Assembly: GCF_030658505.1 (NCBI RefSeq)
Contig: NZ_JAUTXR010000156.1
Location: forward strand, 24,661 to 88,660
Source: Stenotrophomonas raiganjensis (SeqCode)
GTDB taxonomy: Bacteria > Pseudomonadota > Gammaproteobacteria > Xanthomonadales > Xanthomonadaceae
Reading direction: 5' to 3'
DNA length: 64,000 bases
The notes under the pieces are model-generated. The model was not told the DNA's origin, ran no database searches, and worked only from the letters and a program-made list of their open reading frames with translations. A program made the position numbers and the translations under genes. Each line of letters starts with the position of its first letter. Positions within the stretch are counted from its first letter, which is position 1. Of this stretch, positions 1 to 8,638 are shown piece after piece.

Positions 1-1686
1 CACGATGAATTCATCACCACTGAAGCGGCCGAACAGATCGTTGTTGCGCAGGTTCTGGTGCAGGCGCGTCGCCGCGGCCTTCAGCAGCGCATCACCGGTG
101 GCGTGGCCGAAGCTGTCGTTGATGGTCTTGAAGCCGTCCAGGTCGATGAACAGCATCGCCAGCGAGGTACCGCGGTCGCGCGCTTCCTCGATGGCCTCGG
201 CGGTCTGCTCGCCGAGCAGCACGCGGTTCGGCAAGCCGGTGAGCAGGTCGTAGTGGGCCAGCAGTTCGATGCGCTCGTTGGCCTCGCGCTCGCGGGTGAT
301 GTCACGGAACAGCACCACGTAGCGCGGCGGCAGCCCATCTCGACGGTCCAGCTCGATCAGCACCTGCACCCAGACACGCAGGCCGGACTGTCGGTAGAAG
401 CACAGATCCAGCTGTTCGGGCAGTCCACCTGCGGCGATCCGCCCAAGCGCCGCCTCGAAGGCGCTGCGCGAATCCTCGGTATACAGCGCCAGCGCCTGGT
501 CCAGGGTGATCGGCTCCTTGCGCAGGCCATGGATGCGATAGCACTCCTCGGTCCATTGCATGCTCCGGGTCTGCACCTCGATCTCGCAGCCGCCGATGCG
601 GCCCAGCGCGGACACCCGGTTGAGCAGCTCGGTGCGCCAGCGGATCAGCGCATCGGTCTGGTGCTGTTCGGTGATGTTCTGCACCTGGCCAAGCAGCCGT
701 TTGGGCTGGCCGTCCATGTCCAGCAGTGGCTGGATCCACAGCCGCAGATGCTGTGACGGCTCGTTGCCGCGGGTCAGTTCCAGTTCGAGGTTGGCGGCGC
801 GACCATCGCGCCACAGGCGCCGCCACGCCGCGCGCAGCGCGCCACGCGAACGCGGGTGCAGCTGCTTCAACCAGCGCCGCTGGCCGGGCACGGCGCCCTG
901 CTCCAGCGCCAGCAGCGAACGCAGCTCCGGCGACCACCAGAAGTGCCCGCTGTTGGGGTCGAACGACCAGCTGCCCATGCTGGCGATGCGCTGGGCCTCG
1001 CTCAGGTGCAGCTGCTGTTCCTGCAGCAGCGATTCGAGCTGCTTCTGCTGCTCGATGTCGGTATGGGTACCGACCATGCGCAACGGCTGGCCATCGGCAG
1101 TCCGTGACACCACCCGTCCGCGGTCCAGCACCCAGCGCCATTGGCCATCGGCCTGGCGGAAGCGGAACTGTGCGCTGTACTGCTCGCTCTGCCCGCGCAG
1201 GTGCTGGTCCAGCGCAGCGCGGACCTGGCCGATGTCCTCGCCATGTACCCGCGCCAGCAGCTCGGTGGCGGTCTCGTCGCCCAGCGCCGGGGTCCGCGTC
1301 ACGCGGTCACTTGGGATGTCCCAGTCCCACAGGCTGTGGCCGGCGCTGTCGAGCGCGAGCTCCCAGCGGCCACCGCCATCGACCGGCACCGGTTCCGGCA
1401 CGCTCAGCGTGAACGCCAGCAGGTTGCCCGAGCCGTCGTGCACGGCGCGCAGGTGCCCGTCGTAGTGCCCGCGGGGGCCACCCGGCAGCGTACAGGCCAC
1501 GATGCCGCCATCGGCGGCCATCAGGCGCAGATCTTCCAGCATCGGCGCATACGCGGCCACGGTGGCCGGCAGGCCATGCTCGCGCGCAGCCGGATTGGCC
1601 GCCAGCGGGCGGCCCGTGCGGTCGACGATGACCAGCGCCGACGCAAGCGGGTGCTGCAGCAGGCTGGCGATGATCCCTTGGTCCAC
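1..1686 (-). CDS. PAS-GGDEF sensory protein, 3' end outside the window
   Basis: Putative diguanylate cyclase with several PAS modules. The reading frame is open on the minus strand from a GTG at 1686 and runs off the left edge, giving about 562 visible residues. An in-frame TGA lies at 1714-1716, and GGAG sits 9 nt before the GTG. PAS-like segments fill the first 420 residues (for example a W-D-W-D stretch and a TDIEQQKQ PAC end). A GGDEF domain begins near residue 450 (HYDLLTGLPNR, FIDLDGFK). The active-site signature reads SGDEF at residues 556-560, a variant often still active in this family. Whether an EAL domain follows cannot be seen. It is transcribed divergently from the kinase gene at 1818. 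Domain assignment is firm; signal and output are unknown. Confidence 0.85.
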   Translation of the reverse strand, partial: MDQGIIASLLQHPLASALVIVDRTGRPLAANPAAREHGLPATVAAYAPMLEDLRLMAADGGIVACTLPGGPRGHYDGHLRAVHDGSGNLLAFTLSVPEPVPVDGGGRWELALDSAGHSLWDWDIPSDRVTRTPALGDETATELLARVHGEDIGQVRAALDQHLRGQSEQYSAQFRFRQADGQWRWVLDRGRVVSRTADGQPLRMVGTHTDIEQQKQLESLLQEQQLHLSEAQRIASMGSWSFDPNSGHFWWSPELRSLLALEQGAVPGQRRWLKQLHPRSRGALRAAWRRLWRDGRAANLELELTRGNEPSQHLRLWIQPLLDMDGQPKRLLGQVQNITEQHQTDALIRWRTELLNRVSALGRIGGCEIEVQTRSMQWTEECYRIHGLRKEPITLDQALALYTEDSRSAFEAALGRIAAGGLPEQLDLCFYRQSGLRVWVQVLIELDRRDGLPPRYVVLFRDITREREANERIELLAHYDLLTGLPNRVLLGEQTAEAIEEARDRGTSLAMLFIDLDGFKTINDSFGHATGDALLKAAATRLHQNLRNNDLFGRFSGDEFIV

Positions 1687-1817
1687 GCGATCTTGCTCCG
1701 GATGACACGCCCGTCAGCGGGGCACGCAGTGGTTAACGGCGCCTGCGGCGGATAATTGAGTGGCCAGGCCACACCCGCGCGGTAAGATGGCCGGCGCCCC
1801 TTTCATCCAGCCTGTCC

Positions 1818-3920
1818 ATGCCCGCAGAACCCACCGGCAACGCCCCAGTTTCCGACCCGCGGATGGCGCAGGCACTGAGCCGCGACCGGCGTCGGGTGGT
1901 ACTGAGCTATCTGGCGATGGCGCTGGCCTGGATGATCGCTTCCGACAGCGTGGTGCAGGCGCTGGTGCCCGATCCGCAGCAGGCGGCGTTGTGGCAGAGC
2001 GTGAAGGGCTCGTTCTTCGCACTGGCCAGTGCCGGGCTGCTGTACCTGCTGCTGCGACCGCTGGCCGAGCACGTGCTGCATACCCATGCCCGCCAGCAGG
2101 CCTCCGAGCTGCGCCTGCGGCAGATGTTCGAGGGCAACCCGGGGCCGATCCTGGTCTACGATCTGGACACGCTGGCCATCCTCGACGCCAACCCCGCGGC
2201 CTGCAGTGCCTTTGGCTGGGAACGCGATGAACTGCTGGAGCAGACCATCGATGCGCTGTGGCCGCCCGGCCAGGACCAGGCGCTGCAGACCAAGCTGGAG
2301 GCGATCCGCGAGGCGCCCGAGGAGCTGTGCATCCTGCGCGCCCAGTTGCAGCTGCGCGACGGTGCGCTGCGGCAGATGGAACTGCGTTCCAACGCGATCA
2401 GCTATGACGGCCACAACGCCCGCCTGTTGATCGCCATCGATCGCACTGCCGAGGACCTGGCCCAGCAGCGCCGCGACCAGGCATTGGCGCGGGTCGAAGA
2501 GGCGCATGAGCTGGCCCGCATCGGTGCCTGGGAGCTGGATCCGTCCACCGGGCTCGGCCGCTATTCCAACCAGGTCTACCGCCTGCTGGGGCGGCGTCCG
2601 CCCGAAGCGCGCCGTTGGCACCGCTTCGACGAACTGCTGGTGCCCGCCGATCCGGCCACCGCCACCCAGACCGAACAGCTGCTGGCCGAGCTCTGCTCCG
2701 GTGATCCGGTGCAGGTGGATGTGCTGCTGCCGTTGCTGTCGATGGACGGCCGCGCGCTGATGGTGCACCTGCGTGCCGCCAGTGGCGTCGACGAGTCCGG
2801 CCGCAGCCGCGTGCTGGGCACGCTGCAGGACGTGACCGAAAAGGAACAGTCGCGGCGCCTGCTGCGCGAGCGCGAGGAGCAGTTCCGCGAGCTGGTGCGG
2901 GTGCTGCCCGATGGCGTGGTGATCCTCTCCGACGAACATGTGCTGTACACCAACGCGTGGGCGGCCAGCCTGTTCGGCTATGGCAGCCACACCTTGCTGG
3001 GCGAGCCGCTGTCGGCGCTGGTGGCGGCCGGTGATCTGGCCCGGGTCCGCAGCCAGCTGCGTGCCGGGCAACCGCACCTGGGGCCCGGCCACAGCAGCGT
3101 GGTGGCCATGCAACGCGCCGACGGCCGCAGCTTCCACGCCGGCCTGGCAGTGGGCGAAGTGCGCTATGGCGGCCGGGACTGCAAGCTGCTGATCGTGCGC
3201 GACCTCAGTGACTCCGAACGCATCCGCAGCGCGCTGGAAACCAGCAACCGCGAACTGCAGGCGATGGCCGGCCGGCTGTTCTCGCTGCAGGAGGACGAGC
3301 GCCGCGCGATCTCGCGCGATCTGCACGACGACATCGGCCAGGCGATCACGGCGATCAAATTGTCCGCCCATGCGGCGCAGGACGAGCACGATCCGCAGCG
3401 CCGCGGGGAGGACCTGGCACAGATCGTCAGCCTGGCCGACACCACGGTGGCCAAGCTGCGCGACATCTCCACCCTGCTGCGCCCGCCACAGCTGGACGCA
3501 CTGGGCCTGGAGGCTGCGCTGAGCTGGCAGGCGCGCGTCTTGTTCCGGTCCTCGCCGGTGGAGCTGCTGGCCGAGATCGAGCCGCTGCCCCATCGCCCCG
3601 ACAACAGCATCGAGCAGGCCTGCTTCCGCATCGCGCAGGAGAGCTTGACCAACGTACTGCGCCACGCACGCGCCAGCCAGGTGCAGCTGCAGCTGCGCGA
3701 TGTCGGCCAGCGTGGCCTGCACCTGCAGATCCGCGACGATGGCGAGGGCTTCGACCCCGACGGCCCGCGCGGCCTGGGCCTGATCGTGATGCGCGAGCGC
3801 GCGCAGAGTGTCGGCGGCCATGTGCGGATTGAATCGGCACATGGCGAAGGCACCCTGATCGACGTCCACCTCCCCTACCAGGCGGCCAGCATGGCCGCTG
3901 TCGATTCACCGGAATACTGA
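1818..3920 (+). CDS. Membrane PAS sensor histidine kinase, NarX/HisKA_3 type
   Basis: Predicted sensor kinase of 700 residues. Two hydrophobic segments near residues 28-50 and 65-85 suggest a short membrane anchor. They are followed by three PAS-like modules (about 90-210, 225-345 and 350-470; the second ends in a VTEKEQ PAC-type motif). The HisKA_3 dimerisation box reads ISRDLHDDIGQAI, with H503 as the likely phosphorylated histidine. A HATPase domain with an N-box (QESLTN) and GLGL motif completes it. This kinase class normally pairs with LuxR/NarL-type regulators. None is adjacent, but one is encoded at 26622, so a partnership is possible but unproven. The stop lies 4 nt before the next gene, so the two are probably co-transcribed. 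Confidence 0.88.
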   Translation: MPAEPTGNAPVSDPRMAQALSRDRRRVVLSYLAMALAWMIASDSVVQALVPDPQQAALWQSVKGSFFALASAGLLYLLLRPLAEHVLHTHARQQASELRLRQMFEGNPGPILVYDLDTLAILDANPAACSAFGWERDELLEQTIDALWPPGQDQALQTKLEAIREAPEELCILRAQLQLRDGALRQMELRSNAISYDGHNARLLIAIDRTAEDLAQQRRDQALARVEEAHELARIGAWELDPSTGLGRYSNQVYRLLGRRPPEARRWHRFDELLVPADPATATQTEQLLAELCSGDPVQVDVLLPLLSMDGRALMVHLRAASGVDESGRSRVLGTLQDVTEKEQSRRLLREREEQFRELVRVLPDGVVILSDEHVLYTNAWAASLFGYGSHTLLGEPLSALVAAGDLARVRSQLRAGQPHLGPGHSSVVAMQRADGRSFHAGLAVGEVRYGGRDCKLLIVRDLSDSERIRSALETSNRELQAMAGRLFSLQEDERRAISRDLHDDIGQAITAIKLSAHAAQDEHDPQRRGEDLAQIVSLADTTVAKLRDISTLLRPPQLDALGLEAALSWQARVLFRSSPVELLAEIEPLPHRPDNSIEQACFRIAQESLTNVLRHARASQVQLQLRDVGQRGLHLQIRDDGEGFDPDGPRGLGLIVMRERAQSVGGHVRIESAHGEGTLIDVHLPYQAASMAAVDSPEY

Positions 3921-3924
3921 GCCT

Positions 3925-5697
3925 ATGTGGAATCCCAACCAGCCCCCGGTCAGCATCGACGATGCCCCCGACCGCCTTGGCGCCGGCAATCCCGAGCTGC
4001 AGGCGATGGTTGCAGAAGCGGCCTCGGGCGGCACCGCGCTGATGCTGATGCACGTGGACATCGACCACTTCGCTTCGGTCAACGAGAACATGAGCGCCGA
4101 GGTGGGTGACCAGGCACTGGTGCTGGTGGCGCAGCGCCTGCAGTCCTACCTGCGCGGGCGCGGCAAGCTGTGGCGGCACGGCAGCGACGAGTTCCTGATC
4201 GCGGTACCGCGCACCGCCGACGTACCGCTGCCGGAGGATTTCGCCGAAGAGATCCGGCAGCAGATGGAGCTACCACTGTCGGTACTGCCGTACACGCTGT
4301 TCATGACCGGCAAGCTTGGCGTGAGCCTGTGCCCGGACCATGCCAGCAGTACCTCGCGCCTGCTCGACCACGCCGAGGATGCGCTGTACCAGGCGGCGCG
4401 CGAAGGCGGCAACGCGGTGCGCATCCACGCGGTGGATACCCCGCCGAGCGCACACAGCGAGAGCATCATCGCGCGCCAGATCGTCGACGCCATTCCCAAT
4501 GGCGAACTGAAGCTGCGCTACCAGCCGCTGGTCAGTGCCCGCGATGGTCATGTGGTGGGCATGGAAGCACTGCTGCGCTGGCAGTCGCCGACGCTGGGCA
4601 TGCTGGTGCCGGAGCGCTTCATGCGCACCGCCGAGCGGCTGGGCATCATCGTGCAGATCGGCACCTGGGTGCTGGAAGGCGCGCTGAAGCAGGCCCGGCT
4701 GTGGCGCGACCAGGGCTTCGATGACTTCACCATCGCCGTGAACGTGTCCACCCTGCAGCTCCTGCGGCCAAACTTCTTCGCTGAAGTCATGGGCCTGATC
4801 CAGGCTGCGGGCGTGCCGGCACAGATGTTGACGCTTGAGATCAACGAAAGCGCGCTGACCAACAACGTCAACTTCGTGCACGAGACGCTGGCCAACCTGC
4901 GCAACGAAGGCATCAGCCTGAGCCTGGACAACTTCGGCACCGGCGACTCCAGCCTCAGCGCGCTGGTGCGCTACCCGGTGGACAAGCTGAAGATCGACCG
5001 CAGCTTCATCAAGAGCGCGCCGGCCGGCAACCGTGAGGCGGCCATCGCCCGCGCGATCATCGCCATGGGCCACCAGCTGGGCATGACGGTGATCGCCAAC
5101 GGCGTGGAATCGCAGGCCCAGCTGGGCTTCCTGCGCCGCAACGATTGCGATGTATTCCAGGGCTACCTGTTCGGCGAACCGATGTCGGCCGATGCCGCGG
5201 GCATGACCCTGCGCCGCCGCTACCTGCGCCCGGAAGCCTTTGCCGAGACCCGCCCGGACCGCACGCTGCTCTTGCTGGACGACGAAGAGAACGTGCTGCG
5301 CTCGCTGGTGCGCCTGTTCCGCCGCGACGGCTACCGCATCCTCGCCGCCGGCAACGTGCGCGATGCGTTCGATCTGCTGGCGATCAATGACGTGCAGGTG
5401 ATCCTGTCCGACCAGCGCATGAGCGACATGAGCGGCACCGAGTTCCTCGGCCGGGTGAAGATGCTGTACCCGGATACGATCCGGTTGGTGTTGTCCGGCT
5501 ACACCGATCTGAACACGGTTACCGATGCGATCAACCGCGGCGCGATCTACCGCTTCCTGACCAAGCCGTGGAACGACGACGAACTGCGCAAGCACATCCA
5601 CCAGGCATTCCGCACCTACGAAGAGCAGCGGCGCAGCAATGCCGGACCGGCGCCAGTGGAACCGGCAGACGGTGGTGAGGATCGGCCGTTACGGTGA
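3925..5697 (+). CDS. Degenerate GGDEF-EAL protein with C-terminal receiver domain
   Basis: A 590-residue cyclic-di-GMP-type protein with a C-terminal receiver. The N-terminal GGDEF domain has GSDEF at residues 86-90. The EAL domain (about 165-420) keeps the EAL glutamate (E214), the KLKIDRSF lysine and the QGYLFGEP motif. However, the DDFGTG motif reads DNFGTG (D335, N336) and the usual AEGVE reads ANGVE (N392). Both changes hit positions used for metal binding or catalysis in active EAL phosphodiesterases, so the domain may be inactive or a c-di-GMP/protein binder. The receiver (about 447-565) has acidic pair D452/D453 and phospho-acceptor D496 in VILSDQRM. Its LSGYTD and FLTKPW motifs resemble receivers of HD-GYP proteins. 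It probably acts with the kinase immediately upstream. Confidence 0.85.
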   Translation: MWNPNQPPVSIDDAPDRLGAGNPELQAMVAEAASGGTALMLMHVDIDHFASVNENMSAEVGDQALVLVAQRLQSYLRGRGKLWRHGSDEFLIAVPRTADVPLPEDFAEEIRQQMELPLSVLPYTLFMTGKLGVSLCPDHASSTSRLLDHAEDALYQAAREGGNAVRIHAVDTPPSAHSESIIARQIVDAIPNGELKLRYQPLVSARDGHVVGMEALLRWQSPTLGMLVPERFMRTAERLGIIVQIGTWVLEGALKQARLWRDQGFDDFTIAVNVSTLQLLRPNFFAEVMGLIQAAGVPAQMLTLEINESALTNNVNFVHETLANLRNEGISLSLDNFGTGDSSLSALVRYPVDKLKIDRSFIKSAPAGNREAAIARAIIAMGHQLGMTVIANGVESQAQLGFLRRNDCDVFQGYLFGEPMSADAAGMTLRRRYLRPEAFAETRPDRTLLLLDDEENVLRSLVRLFRRDGYRILAAGNVRDAFDLLAINDVQVILSDQRMSDMSGTEFLGRVKMLYPDTIRLVLSGYTDLNTVTDAINRGAIYRFLTKPWNDDELRKHIHQAFRTYEEQRRSNAGPAPVEPADGGEDRPLR

Positions 5698-5709
5698 TGC
5701 TCCGGCCCG

Positions 5710-5781
5710 GTAGGGCCGGCCGCTGGCCGGCTGCCCCGGATCTCGGATTCGATGAGGTTGCCGGCCAGCGGCCGGCACTAC
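5710..5781. repeat. Inverted pair of SMAG-type REP palindromes
   Basis: Two GC-rich palindromes face each other. The left begins with GTAG at 5710 followed by a GCCGGCCGC-type stem, and the right ends with CTAC at 5781. This matches the GTAG-ended SMAG repeats known from Stenotrophomonas. It fills the gap between two convergent genes and could end transcription in both directions, although there is no clear U-tract. Confidence 0.8.
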
Positions 5782-5790
5782 CCGACGCGG

Positions 5791-7011
5791 TCAGCGCGGC
5801 TGCTTCACCGGCAGTACCACGCGGAAGCGCGAACCGACGCCCGGGGTGCTGTCCAGGTCGATGCGGCCGTGGTGCTTGTTGATGATGCTGTAGGAGATCG
5901 ACAGGCCCAGGCCGGTGCCGCTGCCCACCGGCTTGGTGGTGAAGAACGGATCGAAGATGCGCTGGCGCAGTTCCGGCGAGATGCCACCACCGGTGTCCTC
6001 GAATTCGACCCACACGTGATCGCCATCGACGCCGGTGCGCACGGTGATCGTGCCGCGCTCGGCAATGGCATGCCCGGCATTGAGCAACAGGTTCATGTAG
6101 ACCTGGTTCAACTCCGAAGGCAGGCACTCCACCAGCGGCAGCTGGCCGAACTCACGCACCAGCGTGACCTTGTACTTGAGCTCGTTCCAGATGATGTTGA
6201 TGGTCGATTCCAGGCCCGCGTGCAGGTCCACCAGCTTCCATGACTCGTCGCGGCCGGAGTACGAGAAGTCCTTCAGGTCGCGCACGATGCGGGTGACGCG
6301 CTCGATGCCTTCGCGCGACTCTGCCATCAGCTGCGGCAGGTCGCGGCTGATGAAATCGATGTCCAGGCGGTCACGGATATCGTCGATTTCCGGGATCAGC
6401 GCCTTCGGGTCCGGCGCTCGCAACGCGCGTTCATAGGCTTCGATCACGGTGAACAGGCTGCGCAGGTACTCCTGCAGGCTGCCCAGGTTGGAGTGGACGT
6501 AGCCGATGGGATTGTTGATCTCGTGCGCAACGCCGGCGGCAAGCTGGCCGATCGAGGCCATTTTCTCCGACTGCAGCAGTTTTTCCTGGGTACCGTTCAG
6601 GCGCAGGTAGGCCTGGCGCAGTTCAGCGTGCCGCTGCTGCAGCTCGCGTTCGTAGTCTTCCTGTCCTTCGATGTGGCGGAACAGTGCCAGGAAGTGCCCC
6701 TGGCCGACCGGACCATGATGATAGAGGTGGGCAATGACCACGCCCTCGCCCAGCGGCAGGCTGCCGTTCCAGTGGCCGTGCTGGCGCGCCTGTTCCAGCG
6801 CATCGGGCGGCAGCAGTTCGCGCAGGCGCTGCGGCGGCGGCAATGCACCGTCCTCGCCGCTGGCCAGCAGGTTCTGCGCGGCCGGGTTGGCCAGGGCGAC
6901 CTGCCCGTCGTCGGTGAACAGCAGCAGCCCTTCGCGCAGGCGCTCGAGCAGGGCCTGCAGCACCGGCTGTGGCGGAAGGGGGGCGGTAACCAGGGCGTTG
7001 GCAGCGGACAC
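5791..7011 (-). CDS. Soluble PAS sensor histidine kinase
   Basis: Predicted cytoplasmic kinase of 406 residues with no membrane segment. Residues about 15-112 form a divergent PAS domain, followed by a coiled-coil linker (about 115-150). The H-box reads [11 protein letters not shown], with H163 as phospho-acceptor. A NtrB/FlrB-like phosphotransfer segment follows, and then a HATPase domain with an N-box near [18 protein letters not shown] and GTGLGLSI. The architecture resembles FlrB/FleS kinases, and the position beside flgN/flgM suggests a motility role, but no NtrC-type partner is adjacent. It is convergent with the GGDEF-EAL-REC gene, separated by a SMAG pair. About 90 bp separates its start from the end of flgN, including a small hairpin at 7059-7074. 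Confidence 0.87.
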   Translation of the reverse strand: MSAANALVTAPLPPQPVLQALLERLREGLLLFTDDGQVALANPAAQNLLASGEDGALPPPQRLRELLPPDALEQARQHGHWNGSLPLGEGVVIAHLYHHGPVGQGHFLALFRHIEGQEDYERELQQRHAELRQAYLRLNGTQEKLLQSEKMASIGQLAAGVAHEINNPIGYVHSNLGSLQEYLRSLFTVIEAYERALRAPDPKALIPEIDDIRDRLDIDFISRDLPQLMAESREGIERVTRIVRDLKDFSYSGRDESWKLVDLHAGLESTINIIWNELKYKVTLVREFGQLPLVECLPSELNQVYMNLLLNAGHAIAERGTITVRTGVDGDHVWVEFEDTGGGISPELRQRIFDPFFTTKPVGSGTGLGLSISYSIINKHHGRIDLDSTPGVGSRFRVVLPVKQPR

Positions 7012-7102
7012 GGCGACTCGGGGCGTTCGAACAGGCGCCCAATATACGCGGTCACGCAGCGGGCTTCAGCCCGCAGGCAGGGGTTGTGCGACCGCCGTCG
7101 CC

Positions 7103-7441
7103 TCAGGCGATGGCGAGTGGGCGCCGCGCAGTGACCGTATGCGACTGGCCCTTGGCATCATAGGAGGAGGAAGCCTCGGTACGCCCCAGCTGGCGCAGCG
7201 CCCAATCGACCTCGCGGCGCCGGCGCGACAACAGCACGCCGTTCGCACGATTGCGTTCGGCCAGCTCCTGCAGGTGGTCCCCCTCTCCGAGCGGCGGCGT
7301 GCCTTCAAGCGCACGCAGCGCCTCCAACTTGGCACCGGTCGCCCGGATCAGCGCGTGCACGTCATGGTCGACCAGGGCTTGGCGCTCAACGTCAAGAGCC
7401 TGGGCCAGCCGCTGCAGTTGTTCGCTCATCGGCGCGATCAT
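7103..7441 (-). CDS. flgN: Flagellar export chaperone FlgN
   Basis: A 112-residue FlgN-family chaperone, which in this family binds the C-termini of the hook-filament junction proteins FlgK and FlgL before export. The whole protein is helical and charged, with the typical ERNRANGVLL segment in the second half and a short basic tail. Its ATG overlaps the flgM stop by 4 nt (ATGA), so it is co-translated with flgM. A second ATG lies 12 nt downstream, but the overlap makes the first start likely. Assignment rests on family resemblance and on the flgM neighbour. Confidence 0.88.
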   Translation of the reverse strand: MIAPMSEQLQRLAQALDVERQALVDHDVHALIRATGAKLEALRALEGTPPLGEGDHLQELAERNRANGVLLSRRRREVDWALRQLGRTEASSSYDAKGQSHTVTARRPLAIA

Positions 7442-7743
7442 CCGTGCAGCTGCTGGTCCAGCTCGAGCATGCGCGATGCGATCGCGTCCGGATTGATCTT
7501 GTAGGTGCCGTTCTGCAGGGATTCGCGCACCGCGGCCACGCGCTGGGCGTCGATCGCCGGGGCGGTGGTCAGCTCACGCTCGATGGCCTGCAGATTGGTG
7601 GCTTCGCCGGTCAGGCGCAGGCTGTCGGCCGCCTCGATCGGGCGCGCCGCCGCATCGGTGCTGACGCCGGGCTTGTTGGCCGGGGTCGTCACGCTGCGCA
7701 GTGCCTGGGGGACCTGCAGGTTGCCGTCGATTTTCTGGCTCAT
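7438..7743 (-). CDS. flgM: Anti-sigma-28 factor FlgM
   Basis: A 101-residue FlgM. In flagellated bacteria it binds and inhibits FliA (sigma-28) until the hook is finished and FlgM is exported. The N-terminal half is Ala/Thr/Pro-rich and probably disordered. The C-terminal half carries the FliA-binding region, with the typical RVAAVRESLQNGTYKI segment and a closing basic-acidic helix. It heads a two-gene operon with flgN. A strong sigma-28 site on the same strand (7774-7800) lies about 30 nt upstream, so the regulator is under control of the sigma factor it inhibits, as in other bacteria. Confidence 0.93.
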   Translation of the reverse strand: MSQKIDGNLQVPQALRSVTTPANKPGVSTDAAARPIEAADSLRLTGEATNLQAIERELTTAPAIDAQRVAAVRESLQNGTYKINPDAIASRMLELDQQLHG

Positions 7744-7773
7744 GGGGTGTCCTGGAGTTGCCGTTCACAAGGG

Positions 7774-7800
7774 ATAACGGCCGCAGGGCCGTGATCTTTA
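7774..7800 (-). promoter_or_regulatory. Sigma-28 promoter of flgMN
   Basis: Read on the minus strand: TAAAGATC, an 11-nt spacer, then GCCGTTAT. It matches the FliA consensus (TAAAG...GCCGATAA) closely and is followed after about 30 nt by the flgM ATG. Same subclass as the sites before fliC2, the STAS gene and the chemoreceptor gene. Confidence 0.85.
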
Positions 7801-7818
7801 GGGATATTTTGCGGTAAT

Positions 7819-8475
7819 TCAACGCGCCACGATTACGTCACCTGCGGCATCGACCGTGCCCTGCACGATCCGGCGCGAGGACAGGTTCTCCACCGAGACC
7901 CGCTCGTTCTCACCCGCATCACCCATCGCGCGCCCCGCAATGCGGACCTCGACCGAGCCGCGGCGCGACACCAGGGCCACATTGTCTCCTCGCTTGATGA
8001 GACGCTGCACCACCAGATCGTTGCTCGACAGCAGGGCCCCGGCCTGCAGCGGACGGCGGGCGATGCGGCCGATCGCTGCATTGGGATCGGCAAGCACCGC
8101 GCCGGCAATCCGGGCGGCGTCACGCTGGGCAGTGGTGATATCGGCGGCGGTCAGGGTTTCTCCAGTACCGATTCCACGATTGAGCACCAGCACGGTCTGG
8201 TTGCGGCGAACCTTCACCGGCACGAACAGGCGCCAGCCGCCCGCGTCGGGACAGCTGACCTCCACCGTGGTGTTGGCGGTGGGCTGCACCTGCAACGCGC
8301 CGCCACACTTCGGCAGGCGCAGCGCATCGGCCACCTGGGCCTCGCCCTCGCTGCCCGCAGGCAGCGTCGACAAGGCCGCCGCACGGATGCTGGCCACCGA
8401 CTGCCAGTCAGCGGCGGACGCGCACGGCGAGGCCAGCGCGAGCGCGATGGCGAGTAGAGATGTGACCCGGCGCAT
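7819..8475 (-). CDS. flgA: P-ring assembly chaperone FlgA
   Basis: Periplasmic chaperone for FlgI (P-ring) assembly, 218 residues. The start was placed at the ATG at 8475, because GGAG lies just before it and residues 1-22 then form a signal peptide (MRRVTSLLAIALALASPCASA). The frame is open further upstream, but that part overlaps the promoter region and does not look coding. The SAF domain fills the C-terminal half (LNRGIGTGETLTAADI, GRIARRPLQAGALL, GDNVALVSRRGSV). A sigma-54 site lies about 35 nt upstream. It is divergent from cheV. Confidence 0.93.
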   Translation of the reverse strand: MRRVTSLLAIALALASPCASAADWQSVASIRAAALSTLPAGSEGEAQVADALRLPKCGGALQVQPTANTTVEVSCPDAGGWRLFVPVKVRRNQTVLVLNRGIGTGETLTAADITTAQRDAARIAGAVLADPNAAIGRIARRPLQAGALLSSNDLVVQRLIKRGDNVALVSRRGSVEVRIAGRAMGDAGENERVSVENLSSRRIVQGTVDAAGDVIVAR

Positions 8476-8509
8476 GGCGCCTCCTGTCGAGGGGATCTGG
8501 CCCTGCTGC

Positions 8510-8527
8510 GTGCAAGCGGTGTGCCAG
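8510..8527 (-). promoter_or_regulatory. Sigma-54 promoter of flgA
   Basis: On the minus strand the site reads CTGGCACACCGCTTGCAC: -24 TGGCAC and -12 TTGCA in the correct phase. The same 18 bases occur before flgF (13303-13320). Confidence 0.85.
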
Positions 8528-8603
8528 AGCACTGGCTTTGCCGCGACGAGCCCTGCTCCACCCCACAAAAGGCCGCGTGGGGCGCGCGGGCAGCAGAGCG
8601 CCC

Positions 8604-8631
8604 TCAAGTTCGCCCCCTGCCACGCCGATAC
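8604..8631 (+). promoter_or_regulatory. Sigma-28 promoter of cheV, next to the start codon
   Basis: TCAAGTTC, a 12-nt spacer, then GCCGATAC. Only 7 nt separate the -10 element from the cheV ATG at 8639. Transcription would start at or within a base or two of the ATG, implying a leaderless mRNA. No ribosome binding site is visible before the ATG. Confidence 0.8.
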
Positions 8632-8638
8632 AGCAGCC

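Noticed and set aside
1803..3869. Long minus-strand open frame opposite the NarX-type kinase
   Set aside because: It is a codon-bias shadow of the well-supported plus-strand kinase and reads as low-complexity His/Gln/Ala-rich protein with no recognisable domain.
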